Shown in pieces: positions 21,901-28,430 of a stretch of DNA of 64,000 nt. The position numbers were made by a program, and so were the translations under genes. Every line of letters starts with the position of its first letter. Positions within the stretch are counted from its first letter, which is position 1. The notes beneath the pieces were generated by a model. It worked only from the letters and a program-made list of their open reading frames with translations. It had not been told where the DNA came from and searched no databases. The stretch is from Toxonevra muliebris (lineage: Eukaryota; Arthropoda; Insecta; Diptera; Pallopteridae): assembly GCA_963691655.1 (NCBI GenBank), contig OY829327.1:63562079-63626078 (forward strand), read 5' to 3'.

Positions 21901-22889
21901 ATCGGTCCCGAATCGTCACTAGAAAGCCGTTCCCGAAAAAAAAGTTTGGCAATATTTTTTTAAAACTGTTAAAACTCACTGCGTTTACTAACAAAAATAG
22001 AAAAAATTGTTGGTGTTTCTAATGGTTTGGCGGTATACTGTATGTTTTATGTGTCAAAAATTGATAATCACAATTTTTAACCTGTTTTTCTCAAAACAAA
22101 GTTTTTGCCACTGGCGTGTACGGTTAGAAATTTAAATATGTTATTCTAAGCTCCAGGATATACTAGAAAAAATGAATTTGGTTAATTGTTTCCTCAATTT
22201 GTAACATTGTTTTTACGAAAGAAGTCCAATTTTTGAGAAAACTACTTTTGGCGCTTCGTTATTTTTCGAATTGTTGGTTAAACAAAATAATCGTAGTATG
22301 TCTTGGGAATACAGTCATAATTTTTCTGAGGGCATTTTTTTAACATTCCAGTGAGCCGCAATCGTGCACGCCAGCCCTTCATAAAGCTGCGAAAAAAAAA
22401 ACCTATGTAAAATTTTTTTTTTAAATTTTTACACAATTTTTTCTTGTACTTAAAGTTTTAAATTTTAAGTATATGTCAAAAGAACTCCAGGGCCAAAAAA
22501 TACATTTTTATTTTTTATTAATCTATCAGTCCTATAAACATTGCTAAAACTTTTGACCGAGGGCCCCCTTAAAATAATACTCACCGAGAGAAATTTGAAG
22601 CCTACGTAAAGGATATTTTTCGTTTTTATAAAATGTTCAGATGGAAAATGCGTGTCGCGCTGTTGTAACATGAAATTATACCGGTGCGGGGAATTGGATC
22701 GAAAAAATGAGTTGGCATCCCTGATCACAATCCACTCTCAGAACTTTGTTATTTTTTTATGCTAAACTGTAATATGAAATTTTATTAAAATTGTATTTTT
22801 CTATTTTTTAGGCATTCCAGATCGCAACGCTTATTAAAGAATACTCTGAAATCGTGAAAAATAAAGGAAATATTTCTCCAAAAGGATAA
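3618..22889 (+). CDS. Myo10A: C-terminal MyTH4-FERM tail of an unconventional myosin (class XV-like), five exons, 5' part outside the window
   Basis: Five exons (3618-3916, 9094-9426, 12847-13260, 19526-19729, 22812-22889) join in one open frame with consensus GT/AG introns; after the first partial codon all junctions are phase 0. The product is about 442 residues: a MyTH4 domain followed directly by a FERM domain (F1, F2, F3) and a TAA stop. MyTH4-FERM tails bind microtubules and cargo and work in filopodia, stereocilia or bristle-type actin protrusions. The motor, neck and earlier tail domains are not in the window. Family guess: myosin XV, the sisyphus/Myo10A group in Drosophila; myosin VIIa/VIIb or another MyTH4-FERM class is the alternative. 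The FERM-myosin assignment is firm, the class is an inference. Introns of 3.4-6.3 kb are filled with transposons; no frame-disrupting change is seen, so the gene is probably functional. Confidence 0.8.
3917..4777. other. intron sequence
   Basis: Start of the 5.2 kb intron between the MyTH4 and FERM-F1 exons. AT-rich, with short frames that resemble nothing known. Confidence 0.5.
4778..5667. mobile_element. non-autonomous Tc1-type element with ~165 bp TIR (CAGTATACCGCC family, copy 1)
   Basis: The left end CAGTATACCGCCAAACCAT is preceded by TA (4776-4777). The right end ATGGTTTGGCGGTATAC at about 5651-5666 is its inverse, and the inverted similarity runs inward for about 160 bp on each side (around 4778-4945 and 5505-5667). 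No transposase frame is present. The final TG and the second TA are missing at the right edge, where the sequence passes straight into a LINE. A second right end of the same family is intact at 21867-22040. Confidence 0.75.
5668..7117 (+). mobile_element. 5'-truncated Jockey-type LINE fragment
   Basis: Plus-strand reverse transcriptase blocks in several frames are followed by a short 3' UTR and an A-run at about 7101-7115. The 5' end abuts the truncated right end of the Tc1-type element at 5667. Endonuclease and ORF1 are absent. It lies inside the myosin intron in the same orientation as the gene. Confidence 0.75.
5864..6967 (+). pseudogene. reverse transcriptase remnant of the Jockey-type LINE
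   Basis: Blocks in order: KSYRSISLFPTISKLFEKLL (the YRPISL-type block) with HQFGFCKGHST at 5864-6052; VWHKG, AGVPQSSFLRP and the catalytic box FADDTAIL in the 6040-6527 frame; KPIWMYGIQLWGC and the QRFQNKMLR block at 6490-6777; and the C-terminal basic tail at 6758-6967. Part of palm domain A is missing between 6046 and 6054 (a deletion joins GHST to DKVWHK), and frame changes occur near 6525 and 6765. The canonical GVPQGSVL box is degraded to GVPQSSFL. Clearly dead. Confidence 0.8.
7142..8044 (-). pseudogene. non-LTR reverse transcriptase 3' fragment
   Basis: A minus-strand block at 7727-8044 holds LLLFADDAVVLERSP (the FADD catalytic box) and NKVSHYTYLGVTFSSS, the typical YLGV motif that follows the RT palm. 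The 7322-7697 region continues in two frames with IATCILYAAQIWGLRYAV and RPPKICFFRMLHLRL, the usual LINE C-terminal region after the RT. No LINE 5' part is present and frameshifts separate the blocks. It is a different LINE family from the one at 5668-7117 and lies head to head with it. Confidence 0.72.
8045..9093. other. intron sequence, nothing recognised
   Basis: Several short frames on both strands, none with a known motif. The 3' splice site is a pyrimidine tract ending TTTCTTTTCAG at 9093. Confidence 0.45.
9094..9426 (+). CDS. Myo10A: myosin exon B: end of MyTH4 and FERM F1 lobe
   Basis: The exon starts in phase 0 after TTTTCAG and reads CFFKTQGSRRRQWSPSREEI, then LCTINRRPCYARFHFMDGQ and the F1 ubiquitin-like fold with SSTAFNVMEIIRKKIGL and GYAIYEVLG. 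It ends ...QQNQ before the donor GTAGGA at 9427. The ATG at 9061 and the reading to 9555 belong to intron sequence at both ends: the splice sites fit the domain boundaries, and the residues after 9426 are low-complexity lysine-rich. Confidence 0.85.
9427..9952. other. intron sequence
   Basis: Beginning of the 3.4 kb intron between the F1 and F2 exons; no motif recognised. Ends with the TA at 9951-9952 that flanks the next element. Confidence 0.45.
9953..11217. mobile_element. DNA element with CACCCAGA ends and many TGAGGAA subterminal motifs
   Basis: The left end CACCCAGAGAAATACTTAC and the right end GGGTATTTTTCTGGGTG are inverted repeats flanked by TA (9951-9952 and 11218-11219). The inner 150-200 bp on each side is studded with short GAGGAA/TTCCTC motifs in both orientations (for example about 10038, 10074, 10129, 10133, 10188 on the left and 11127, 11173 on the right), an arrangement like the subterminal transposase-binding repeats of many cut-and-paste elements. 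No transposase frame is visible, so it is probably non-autonomous. Confidence 0.65.
11386..12510. mobile_element. IS630/Tc1/mariner-type transposon, decayed
   Basis: The left end GGACTGTATCAAAAAGAAAC (continuing TGCACAC) and the right end GTGTGCAGTTTCTTTTCGAT (continuing ACAGTCC) form near-perfect ~27 bp TIRs; a TA follows the right end at 12511-12512. The interior carries minus-strand transposase remnants. Total about 1.13 kb, close to the size expected of an originally autonomous element of this superfamily. Confidence 0.8.
11512..11974 (-). pseudogene. DDE transposase remnant of the 11386-12510 element
   Basis: Two minus-strand blocks: 11723-11974 carries VVMDDESYVKMD, the first catalytic Asp block (DDE.Y typical of this superfamily), with LIWEAICSCGFQA downstream; 11512-11706 carries CEFRPIERYWAIVKRNLKK, the final catalytic Glu block (RPIE..W). 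Near 12240-12300 the minus strand could encode LAKRYKVSANAAKI, resembling a helix-turn-helix. The frames are interrupted between blocks (about 11707-11722 and above 11975), so it is not functional. Confidence 0.75.
12513..12846. other. intron sequence before the FERM F2 exon
   Basis: AT-rich, no motif; ends in a T-rich tract and CTTCCACAG at 12846. Confidence 0.5.
12847..13260 (+). CDS. Myo10A: myosin exon C: FERM F2 lobe
   Basis: Phase-0 exon beginning ANSSLTNFRHQNYVFLFKKH and running 138 codons to TLFDVM at 13260, then the donor GTGAGA. It contains the F2 acyl-CoA-binding-protein-like helices: DPIEKELLYHQVLHSLRSER, MLTALQGQLELGDCG, and GMLPAEAKKAFLNLIQSWPL, the region preceding the F3 lobe in myosin FERM domains. 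The ATG at 13012 is internal. The downstream intron begins only 47 bases before a Tc1-like insertion. Confidence 0.85.
13548..14189. other. unidentified sequence replacing part of the left arm of Tc1-like copy 2
   Basis: Copy 1 has about 190 bp between the corresponding flanks; here there are 640 bp of unrelated AT-rich DNA with no coding frame. No inverted ends or target duplication are evident, so whether it is an insertion with deletion or a longer ancestral form is open. Confidence 0.5.
14387..14695 (-). pseudogene. Tc1-like transposase fragment (copy 2)
   Basis: A 102-residue minus-strand frame, more complete than in copy 1: a helix-turn-helix-like part (REIRNALQLNISSSTIKQRP), the spacer HLKFPHKYKTWSFQQ, and the first catalytic block VFLLDESKINMCGSDGKQFV. 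It stops before the VWG block, which survives only in degenerate form near 14340-14370, and the last third of the enzyme is missing. Shows that the ancestor of both copies was an autonomous Tc1 element. Confidence 0.78.
15029..15874 (+). pseudogene. LINE ORF1, N-terminal part: PHD-type zinc finger and Ser/Thr/Asn-rich linker
   Basis: 281 residues. Residues about 12-60 form a PHD-like Cys/His pattern: CSKC...CSVC...FHKYC...CSKCVC. A coiled stretch (SQLSVDVKTLKEKYFDLSQE) follows, then a long Ser/Ala/Asn-rich region that includes near-identical repeats (NSTVVANSNVTN-like units around 15776-15870). The frame stops at 15874 and the conserved continuation is in another frame, so a frameshift in the repeat region has split ORF1. 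Confidence 0.75.
15880..16220 (+). pseudogene. LINE ORF1, C-terminal domain
   Basis: Shifted frame reading TTQNIVVGSNPN then LKWLHLSSFKPSVTEDNIID and ending ...FFPKEVEPHLEK at 16220. A closely similar segment (KWLHLSSFKHTVTENNIITY) occurs on the minus strand at 37170-37340 inside another LINE, which identifies this as a conserved ORF1 C-terminal domain, probably RNA/nucleic-acid binding by analogy with other LINE ORF1 proteins. Specific function unknown. Confidence 0.7.
16230..17183 (+). pseudogene. LINE ORF2 endonuclease domain (broken)
   Basis: APE-type endonuclease signatures in order across several frames: FDVIVFVETWLN near 16330, RGGGVLIAVRRN near 16460, VDFNLCN near 16700 where active enzymes have GDFN, and YLDLIFIS near 16858. 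The SDH-type catalytic box near 16940 reads SLHHIP. A small duplication (AACGCTGAACGCTGA, about 16360) shifts the frame and a stop interrupts at about 16575, so the domain is inactive. Confidence 0.75.
17184..19091 (+). CDS. LINE ORF2 reverse transcriptase domain
   Basis: One uninterrupted 635-codon frame from 17184 (no native start; the CDS is the 3' part of ORF2). RT blocks in order: ITPIFKSGNKSNVSNYRPIS, HGFVPGRSTTSN, YTDFSKAFDKVSHN (palm A, catalytic Asp), SGVPQGSILGPLLF, YLLYADDLKIYS (YADD, two catalytic Asp), then SRLEYAAFIWRPHY and RIQKVFIRFALR. The final segment has the usual C-terminal fold without an obvious CCHC knuckle. The domain looks intact although upstream parts of ORF2 are broken. 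Copying occurs by target-primed reverse transcription in this class. Confidence 0.85.
   Translation: MPWYTKELKKIKNLRNKFYRNYKTTNNSYYFSKYQYFKLEFNILNNNLYRNYINQFELNIKSNPKAFWSYIKSRKSSSSIPSTVFLNNKTACSPVGAANLFAEFFKSNFDHDIDLDDSFIYNSVNSVDFGPLTLSEDDIIKGITNVKLSIQTDLDGLSGSIIKNCCSSIALPLKLIFNKSLSSGVFIDDWKFAAITPIFKSGNKSNVSNYRPISKLSTVSKLFESIVKDKLYFAVKNVICCNQHGFVPGRSTTSNLAVFAEDCISAFQNGYQIDTIYTDFSKAFDKVSHNIMIFKLANLGIHSVFLEWIRSYLINRQSVVVIDNVESAPFIATSGVPQGSILGPLLFLLFINDISCCFPTARYLLYADDLKIYSVIKNISDSQILQSDLDLFLIWCCEFRLSLNINKCSHMTFAKVHNTIPTSYHIANSTLKSLSGVVFDVKFSFVPHLNCIIPKAYSMLAFIRRNSSEFSDPFTLKILFTSLVRSRLEYAAFIWRPHYLCHINRVERIQKVFIRFALRCLHFAEPIPSYNARCMLIDLKSLNNRRTILSLMFVYDIIVGFVDCPALLELINFNIPTRDLRHSALFYVGLRRSNYASFAPISRALTEFNSISNSLVLDFSVTKVSFKNLLNEFYP
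19526..19729 (+). CDS. Myo10A: myosin exon D: FERM F3 lobe, first part
   Basis: Starts after TATTTTTAG in phase 0 with QTFTSNWPRMLWLAVDQNGI, a typical F3 (PH-like) strand pattern: WLAV...GIHLLE, then the YESIISYSPN block and SKVILSTSQ at 19729, donor GTAATA. Placed only 38 bases after the end of the Tc1-like copy 2, so that insertion lies very close to the 3' splice site. Confidence 0.85.
19795..20590. repeat. 796 bp near-perfect palindrome (foldback/MITE-type)
   Basis: The left edge GAGGCATTTCATGTGAAGCG (continuing GACAACG) is the inverse of the right edge ending at 20590. The inverted match continues inward almost to the centre near 20238, where a ~40 bp loop with GCTCAGTGCG separates the arms (for example TTTAGGAGATACATGAATT at about 20203 against TATGTATATATCTCCTAAA at about 20255). 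Arms are about 375 bp with scattered mismatches. No coding frame. It begins 65 bases after a myosin exon and would be transcribed in the pre-mRNA as a long hairpin. Confidence 0.82.
20591..21866. other. intron sequence with a MITE-like end
   Basis: No coding frame recognised. The stretch at about 21105-21160 (GGGTAAAATGGGGTACCTTT then GACACCGGGGTACATTTGA) and its echo at 21463-21505 (GGGGCACATTTGACTTTTAC) look like diverged repeats of a GGGGTAC/CATTTGA-containing element, but no inverted end was found, so the element is not delimited. Confidence 0.4.
21867..22040. mobile_element. right end of the CAGTATACCGCC-family Tc1-type element (copy 2)
   Basis: About 175 bp matching the right arm of the 4778-5667 element, from GTTAAGGTTAAACTTC to GTTTGGCGGTATACTG, followed by TA (22041-22042). 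No left end is found, so this is a truncated copy. It supplies the terminal TG missing from copy 1. Confidence 0.75.
22043..22811. other. last myosin intron, 3' part
   Basis: No coding sequence. Includes GAGTTGGCATCCCTGATCA at about 22709, a string found again near 50144; its reverse complement CAGGGATGCCAACTC resembles an hAT-type terminus, but no partner end is seen. Ends in a T tract and TTTTTTAG at 22811. Confidence 0.4.
22812..22889 (+). CDS. Myo10A: myosin exon E: end of FERM F3 and stop codon
   Basis: 26 codons after TTTTTTAG: AFQIATLIKEYSEIVKNKGN then ISPKG and TAA (22887-22889). The IATLIKEY helix is the final F3 alpha-helix of myosin FERM domains, so this is the natural C-terminus. 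A possible polyadenylation signal AATAAA lies at 23314-23319. Confidence 0.82.
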   Translation, partial: AFQIATLIKEYSEIVKNKGNISPKG

Positions 22890-24309
22890 AGACTAAAACA
22901 TACATATATATAGAGCACAAATGTATTACTTAATTTATAAGAAATTTGTATTATTATTATTATTATAATAGTCGTATTTTTTTCAAGCAAAAATTCATAT
23001 TTCGTGGTACAAAACTTTTATGATATAAAAAACTTTTGACAAAGAAAATTTTTTTTTTTATATATGCATTTTTTTCATTGAGTAGAGATAGAGTGACATT
23101 TCTTAAAACTGATTGTTAAGGAAAAATGTAAATTTATCCGTATTATATAGATTAATTTGAAAAAATCATATATTTAAAAATAGTAGTTACGTGAAGTGAA
23201 AGTTTCATATTACGATTACAATATTTATAAAAACTTTAATTGTTTAGTTTTATAGACTTGTATATCAAACATGGTTTATTTTGGTTTTATTGACATGAAA
23301 AATTAATGACGAAAATAAATGCTGCTTGTCGTGCGTTACATAATTTACAAGTTATGAAAATTCCGGAGTTTTTGGTAGTTTTTTCTACAATTTAAAAAAA
23401 TACAAAGTTACAAATAAAAAAGTATTCAGGTAAATTGAAATATAAAAAGTATATATTTATGTGTTATTGATTTTGCGGGAAAAAAATTCTTACCTTGGAG
23501 CAACTTATAAAATCATACGAAAAAGTTATGAATAAATATAATCTAATCTACCGCAATGATATTTTTGATAGAAGGTTTTATTATAATAGATTTGATGGTA
23601 CTAAAAGTCGACGTTTTTGTTATAATATGATTTCTTAACAACTCAAGAATACGTGTACAAAATTGTATGCAATAATATTACGTAGAAAAAAAGTTATTGT
23701 GCATTCAATTCAATTTATTATTATTGTTAACAAGAATACATTTTAAGATAATTCATTTAAAAGGGTAGGTACATATGTTTTACTTAGTTAATAATAATTG
23801 ACTTACATTCTGTGGCTCTAAAAACTAGTTGCGAATGTTAAGTATATATGTAGACATTGATCTTAAAAAACACATGGGGTCAATTACACAAAAGGATAAA
23901 AGTTTATAGTAGATTATATAAAAGTAGTTATTTAATTTTTCACTCTGATAAGGGAGTTTACATACATTAAAGTTAAAATTTAAAAGCCGCAACTTCACCA
24001 GCTAAGAAAAACACTTTTATTACGAAAATTTCTAGTTTTACTTAGAAGGCAATTAAACAGCCTAGAAGCTACTAAGGCAGAAGAGTGCAAAAAATGTTGC
24101 AGACCATGCGATGGAATTGTCGCCATGCTCAGACTGTTTATCTTTAACTCATAATTCGATTTGCTGTTATAAAGGTAACCAGACTTGCCAAAATAAACTT
24201 TAAAAAAATATAGGTGTTTAAGTGGAAGAATGTTTAAATTTATATTCATAAGTACGCGCAGAATTAGAGCGCACATCGGCTGTTATATAAAGGATTTTCA
24301 TTAAGCGTG
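22890..24309. other. myosin 3' UTR and downstream spacer
   Basis: Very AT-rich. The first part is the presumed 3' UTR, with AATAAA at 23314-23319 as the most proximal candidate poly-A signal. No further gene, RNA or delimited repeat seen. Confidence 0.4.
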
Positions 24310-24439
24310 CCATAACTTTAAATCTGAATAAAAAGAGTTGTGTGTGAAATATGATAGAAACCATTATTGTGGATTAAAGTACAATACCATTATGTTTTAA
24401 AAATGATATCATTCCAATGGCCTCCGCCGCTTCGTTTAC

Positions 24440-24700
24440 AAGACTCCATCCGAGAGGTCATCAATGGTTCTAATGTTGATGTTCTCCAGTATTCAATTGT
24501 TGTTAGTTTGTTGGAATAAACCAGCGACCCTAACGTGGCCCCTGAGAAAAAAGTCTAATGGCGTTAAATCACACGATCGTAGCGGCCAAACCACATTGCC
24601 TCTTCTGAAAATATTGTGTTCTGTGGACTTTTTTTGCAAACAACTCCAATATAACGCCCGCTGTGAGACACGTTGCGCCGACTTGTTGGAACCACATGTT
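24440..24700 (-). pseudogene. mariner-superfamily transposase remnant
   Basis: On the minus strand the sequence reads RRGNVVWPLRSCDLTPLDFF then LRGHVRVAGLFQQ in one frame, resembling the final catalytic block (WPPRSCDLTPLDFFLWG) of a mariner-like transposase, preceded in another frame by QQVGATCLTA..., which resembles the QDGAT.H second-Asp block. A stop and frameshifts make it dead. Near 25115-25150 on the + strand a short IFSDEAFF match to the first catalytic block suggests a rearranged second piece, but this is weak. Confidence 0.6.
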
Positions 24701-25735
24701 GTTTAAATTTTCACATTTTCTAAATTGAATGCAAAAGTAAGTATTTTTGCAATATTCTTTAATTTAAACGATAATAAATTATACAATAATATATTTCTTT
24801 ACCTTTGCAGGCAGACATTTTCATTATCAACATAGAGGAGTGCAAAAATGAGAAGGTTGGACTGCGCCAGTAAAACGATATATGCAAATGCGATTGATGA
24901 GATGTTAAAATTCTGGATTGGAACAGAAATTTCAGCTTGGTGAAAGCGGAAATACGTAAAAAAGTAAGTAACCAAACAAAACGGAGCTGTTCTCTTGTTC
25001 TAAACAAAAAAATTGTTATTTGTTTTCAGTAAGTGCAACTAATTTTGTAAATGAAGGCAGAGCGTTGGCCGCCATTATAGCAGACCCACACTGGACTATT
25101 GCTGAAGAAAAAACAAAGACCATATATTTTCTCTGATGAGGCATTTTTTTTTATTTTATAAATTTTAAGTTTTGAAAAAAACTGTTTTAGTCACTATTAA
25201 TATTAAAAAATTATTCACGCAAAATAAAAAGATAATCCAATATTTTTGGCGCGGTGAATAATATTCATGGATATGTATTGCCGTGCTAACAAAGCGAAAA
25301 TGTATGCAAAAAAAAGTGCGGAAAAAGTACGCTTTATCAAAAATTGTACTAAATAAGATTCATTCAATTAAAACTTTTGGTTCTTACTTATGTGAACTTA
25401 TTAGTAAATACATATAATAATAAATGAAATCAGGCATCTATTCAGTTTGGTCTTTATGAAAAAATTATGAGTAAACAAAAAGGTTTTGTTCATCGAATGA
25501 ACTACGAATATAACGCTTTTAGACATATAAAAATAGTTTTTAGCAAAAAATCATAGTTGGTACGATTTCAATATTTTGATTGTGTGCTAAAAAACAAAAT
25601 AAAAATTTTTTAAACGTTTCATAACACAAAAAATATAACATATAGCAATAGGAGTAAACTCAAAGGAAATAGTAAGGCAAAATAGTAAAGAGTAACAAAA
25701 AACCATGAACATCAGCAATACTTTTTGGTTCGACT

Positions 25736-25831
25736 GGTACTACTGAGGTAGGTCTACTAAACCGCTTGGCACTACTGTGGTAGGTCTACTAAATCGCTGG
25801 GCACTACTGTGGTAGGTCTACTAAATCACTT
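25736..25831. repeat. three tandem copies of a 32 bp unit
   Basis: Units at 25736-25767, 25768-25799 and 25800-25831. The unit reads GGCACTACTGTGGTAGGTCT followed by ACTAAATCGCTG; the three copies differ at only a few positions. The surroundings are unique. Likely a minisatellite. Confidence 0.9.
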
Positions 25832-26240
25832 GGCACCATGTGTAATGGTAAAGTTTCCATTCTCTGTATATTCTCTGTCGCAGGGATGACACCAAGTATG
25901 AATGAACGTAATTAGTGCTACCCATTCTTATCGAATGAAAAAAAACGAAATAAGGGAGTAATAAAAAAATGATGCCAATATGCAATCTTGCAAGTTTTAG
26001 TTCAAATTAAGTTAAAAAAAACATAAACAAAATGAGAAAAAAGTACACGTGTGCACAACCGTAAAAAAAGTAAGCAAATTTGCTTACAAATAAGCAAAAC
26101 GGCAACCCTGAACACAAACGTCGAAGAATAACAGTGCTGCCACCTGAAACGTCAGAGCAATAAGCTAGCTCGCACATAGCTATTGAAAACCCCTTTACAA
26201 TCGTTAACGATTTCTGCTATTGTTCGTGCCACGAAAACCG

Positions 26241-27073
26241 GTTTATTGTACATATCGAGCCCTTCCCGCGATTTTATCGTAAGTGGCAATTTTTTCGACA
26301 TTGACTTTTTTTATTGCAAACGGAAGTACTATGAACTAGAAATCAGCTCTCAAAAGCTTAAACTTCTCAGATGAGCCATTACGAAGTTATAAAGAAAACA
26401 TTTTTATCGTAAGTGCACTGCTAAACTTTGTTTACTTTTTTTTTTACCGCGAAGTGTCACGATAAAAAAATCTGCAGTTGTAATAAAGACTGCCGAAGAG
26501 TGATCGCTTTTAAACTTGTGTTCGATGTATAATGATGAATTTTCAAAGAAAGTTATTTATTCTTTAATTATTTATTTTAGTCTTTCTTTAGTTTTATGAC
26601 GTATCTCCACCACGAAGTTAAAATTCAAAGAATGATTTGTATATGATGTGAAAAGTAAAGATATATAAAATATAAAATTTGATGGAATGATAGACGATAT
26701 GCTAGTTGAATAAGATGTTACTTTTATTACTCATTTGGAATTAAATTTAAGTGAACATTTTAAATTGCTGATAAGTGAAAATTTGTTTACAATATATTTC
26801 CTAAAACGATGTAAAAACATTTAAGAGATCTGTAGGCTATTGCACTATAATAGCTTTTGACTGCCCGCAAAATTATCGTACCTATGTCTAAAGTCTTTTT
26901 CGTTTAGTGAAGTAGCTATTAATACTTCCAAGCAATGCGTAAGTCGAAATAAAACTTATGTACGGAAAATAATGCCATTATACCTAAAGATAACTAAAAA
27001 AAAAGTTCCGTAAAATTTTTTTTTTTTGGCACTTACGATAAAATCGTGCAAAGGGCTCGATGTATACAATAAT
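26241..27073. repeat. inverted-repeat element with CATCGAGCCCTT termini
   Basis: Left sequence TTATTGTACATATCGAGCCC then TTCCCGCGATTTTATCGTAAG is mirrored at 27034-27073 (CACTTACGATAAAATCGTGC then AAAGGGCTCGATGTATACA). Inverted similarity of about 55-60 bp, then weakly further in. No target duplication is certain and no transposase frame is present. Probably a decayed MITE. Confidence 0.55.
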
Positions 27074-28430
27074 AATAACATAATTTCTCTCTTGTCGTCA
27101 CACATTGGGGTATTGTACGTGATTTTCTGGCCAAAATTCAAAAAATGGATTTTGATATACATAGAACTTTGGGTATCGGATAAAAGACGATAAAATTCTG
27201 CAAAATAAATTATTGTAGCTGCCTTAGTATCTTAGTTGTGAGCTGTCAAATTTTGGCGTGGCAAAAATCCAATAATAGTTCTAGGTATAACACTATGAAA
27301 CGTTATTAATTTCAAATAATATTTCAATAAAAAAAATATTTTTGGATTTTAAAATGCAAAATTTCAAACTAAAATTAAAAAAAAAATTTCAAGTTTATTA
27401 AAACTTTGAACTCAAATTCCACAAAAACTCTCTAAACAAAGGGTAGATCTGAAATACCTCCAAACATCACCTATTATATCTAAATCACAACTAAAAAACT
27501 TTCATGAATTAAAACTATATAGTTTTTCCAAATTTTGTAATTTTGCAAACACCTCATTTGCTGGGATCATCGATCCGAATTATATGCAAGTAGAAAAACG
27601 CATGCTGGTAATTCTGATCGGTTTAAAAGTCAATTTTTCTCTTAGTATGATTTCTGAAATGGTGCTTATTTTTACCAAACTATAGTGGGAATGTTTAGTA
27701 AACAAAACCCTATATAAATTATATAAATATACTTACCAGCACAAAAGTTATTATTGTTATAAAATTTGTGGGTTTCTTATATTATTTGCTAAGGCTTTGT
27801 ATGAAAATACGCTCACTCTTTGTTTTTTCCGCTCACAACTGATTCATTTGAAATAAGTGTTGCATACCATTATAAAGAGGAAATAATTCTCGTTCGTTTC
27901 GAAAGAAGGACGTAATTTTAAAGAATACCAAAGAAAAGTTATTAGCAAAACAAAATCGATCCGAATTATATACATCGATCCGAATTACCTTCATTTACGT
28001 TATGCTTTCTAAAAAGGTGCTTATTTTTACCAAACTATAGCAGTATATTTAGTGAACAAAACCCTATATAAATTTTGCGCAATAACATGCTGTAATAGCC
28101 CATAACTATCGTTTTATTCATTAGGCCCAGGAGGTTATATTAGCGCCTCCTAAATAGGTGCCAATCGAAGGGTTAAATTAAAATCTTCAAATTGTTTTAA
28201 ATTTATTTCACTTTAAACAAATTAAATGTTTGTTTATTTTTCCAATAAACGGGATACAATTTATATGAATGCTTAATTAACGTATCTAAGTACAAAATTA
28301 ATAAAGGTAAATTTTTGTTCATGGGTAAAATATTAAAAAAGGTAAAAAACAACGAAAAACCATAATACGTAAACAAAATTGATACGGTACATGTGACAAA
28401 AGTTAAAAGAATTAATTAATTTCATTAAGT
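27074..28430. repeat. non-coding stretch with direct repeats
   Basis: A ~75 bp segment is repeated directly at about 27648-27720 and 28005-28078: both contain GGTGCTTATTTTTACCAAAC then TATAG, followed by AACAAAACCCTATATAAATT. A second motif, CGATCCGAATTA, occurs at about 27570, 27957 and 27978. No coding frame. These may be parts of one diverged element duplicated in place. Confidence 0.6.

Noticed and set aside
22067..22731. Possible 8 bp target duplication ATCACAAT (22067-22074 and 22724-22731) around a hypothetical hAT element
   Set aside because: The right side ends in GGCATCCCTG, but the left side has no CAGGGATGCC-type inverse, so an 8-mer match in AT-rich DNA is not sufficient.
24464..24706. 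Plus-strand 80-codon frame
   Set aside because: The opposite strand carries a recognisable transposase block (RSCDLTPLDFF), so this is its antisense.
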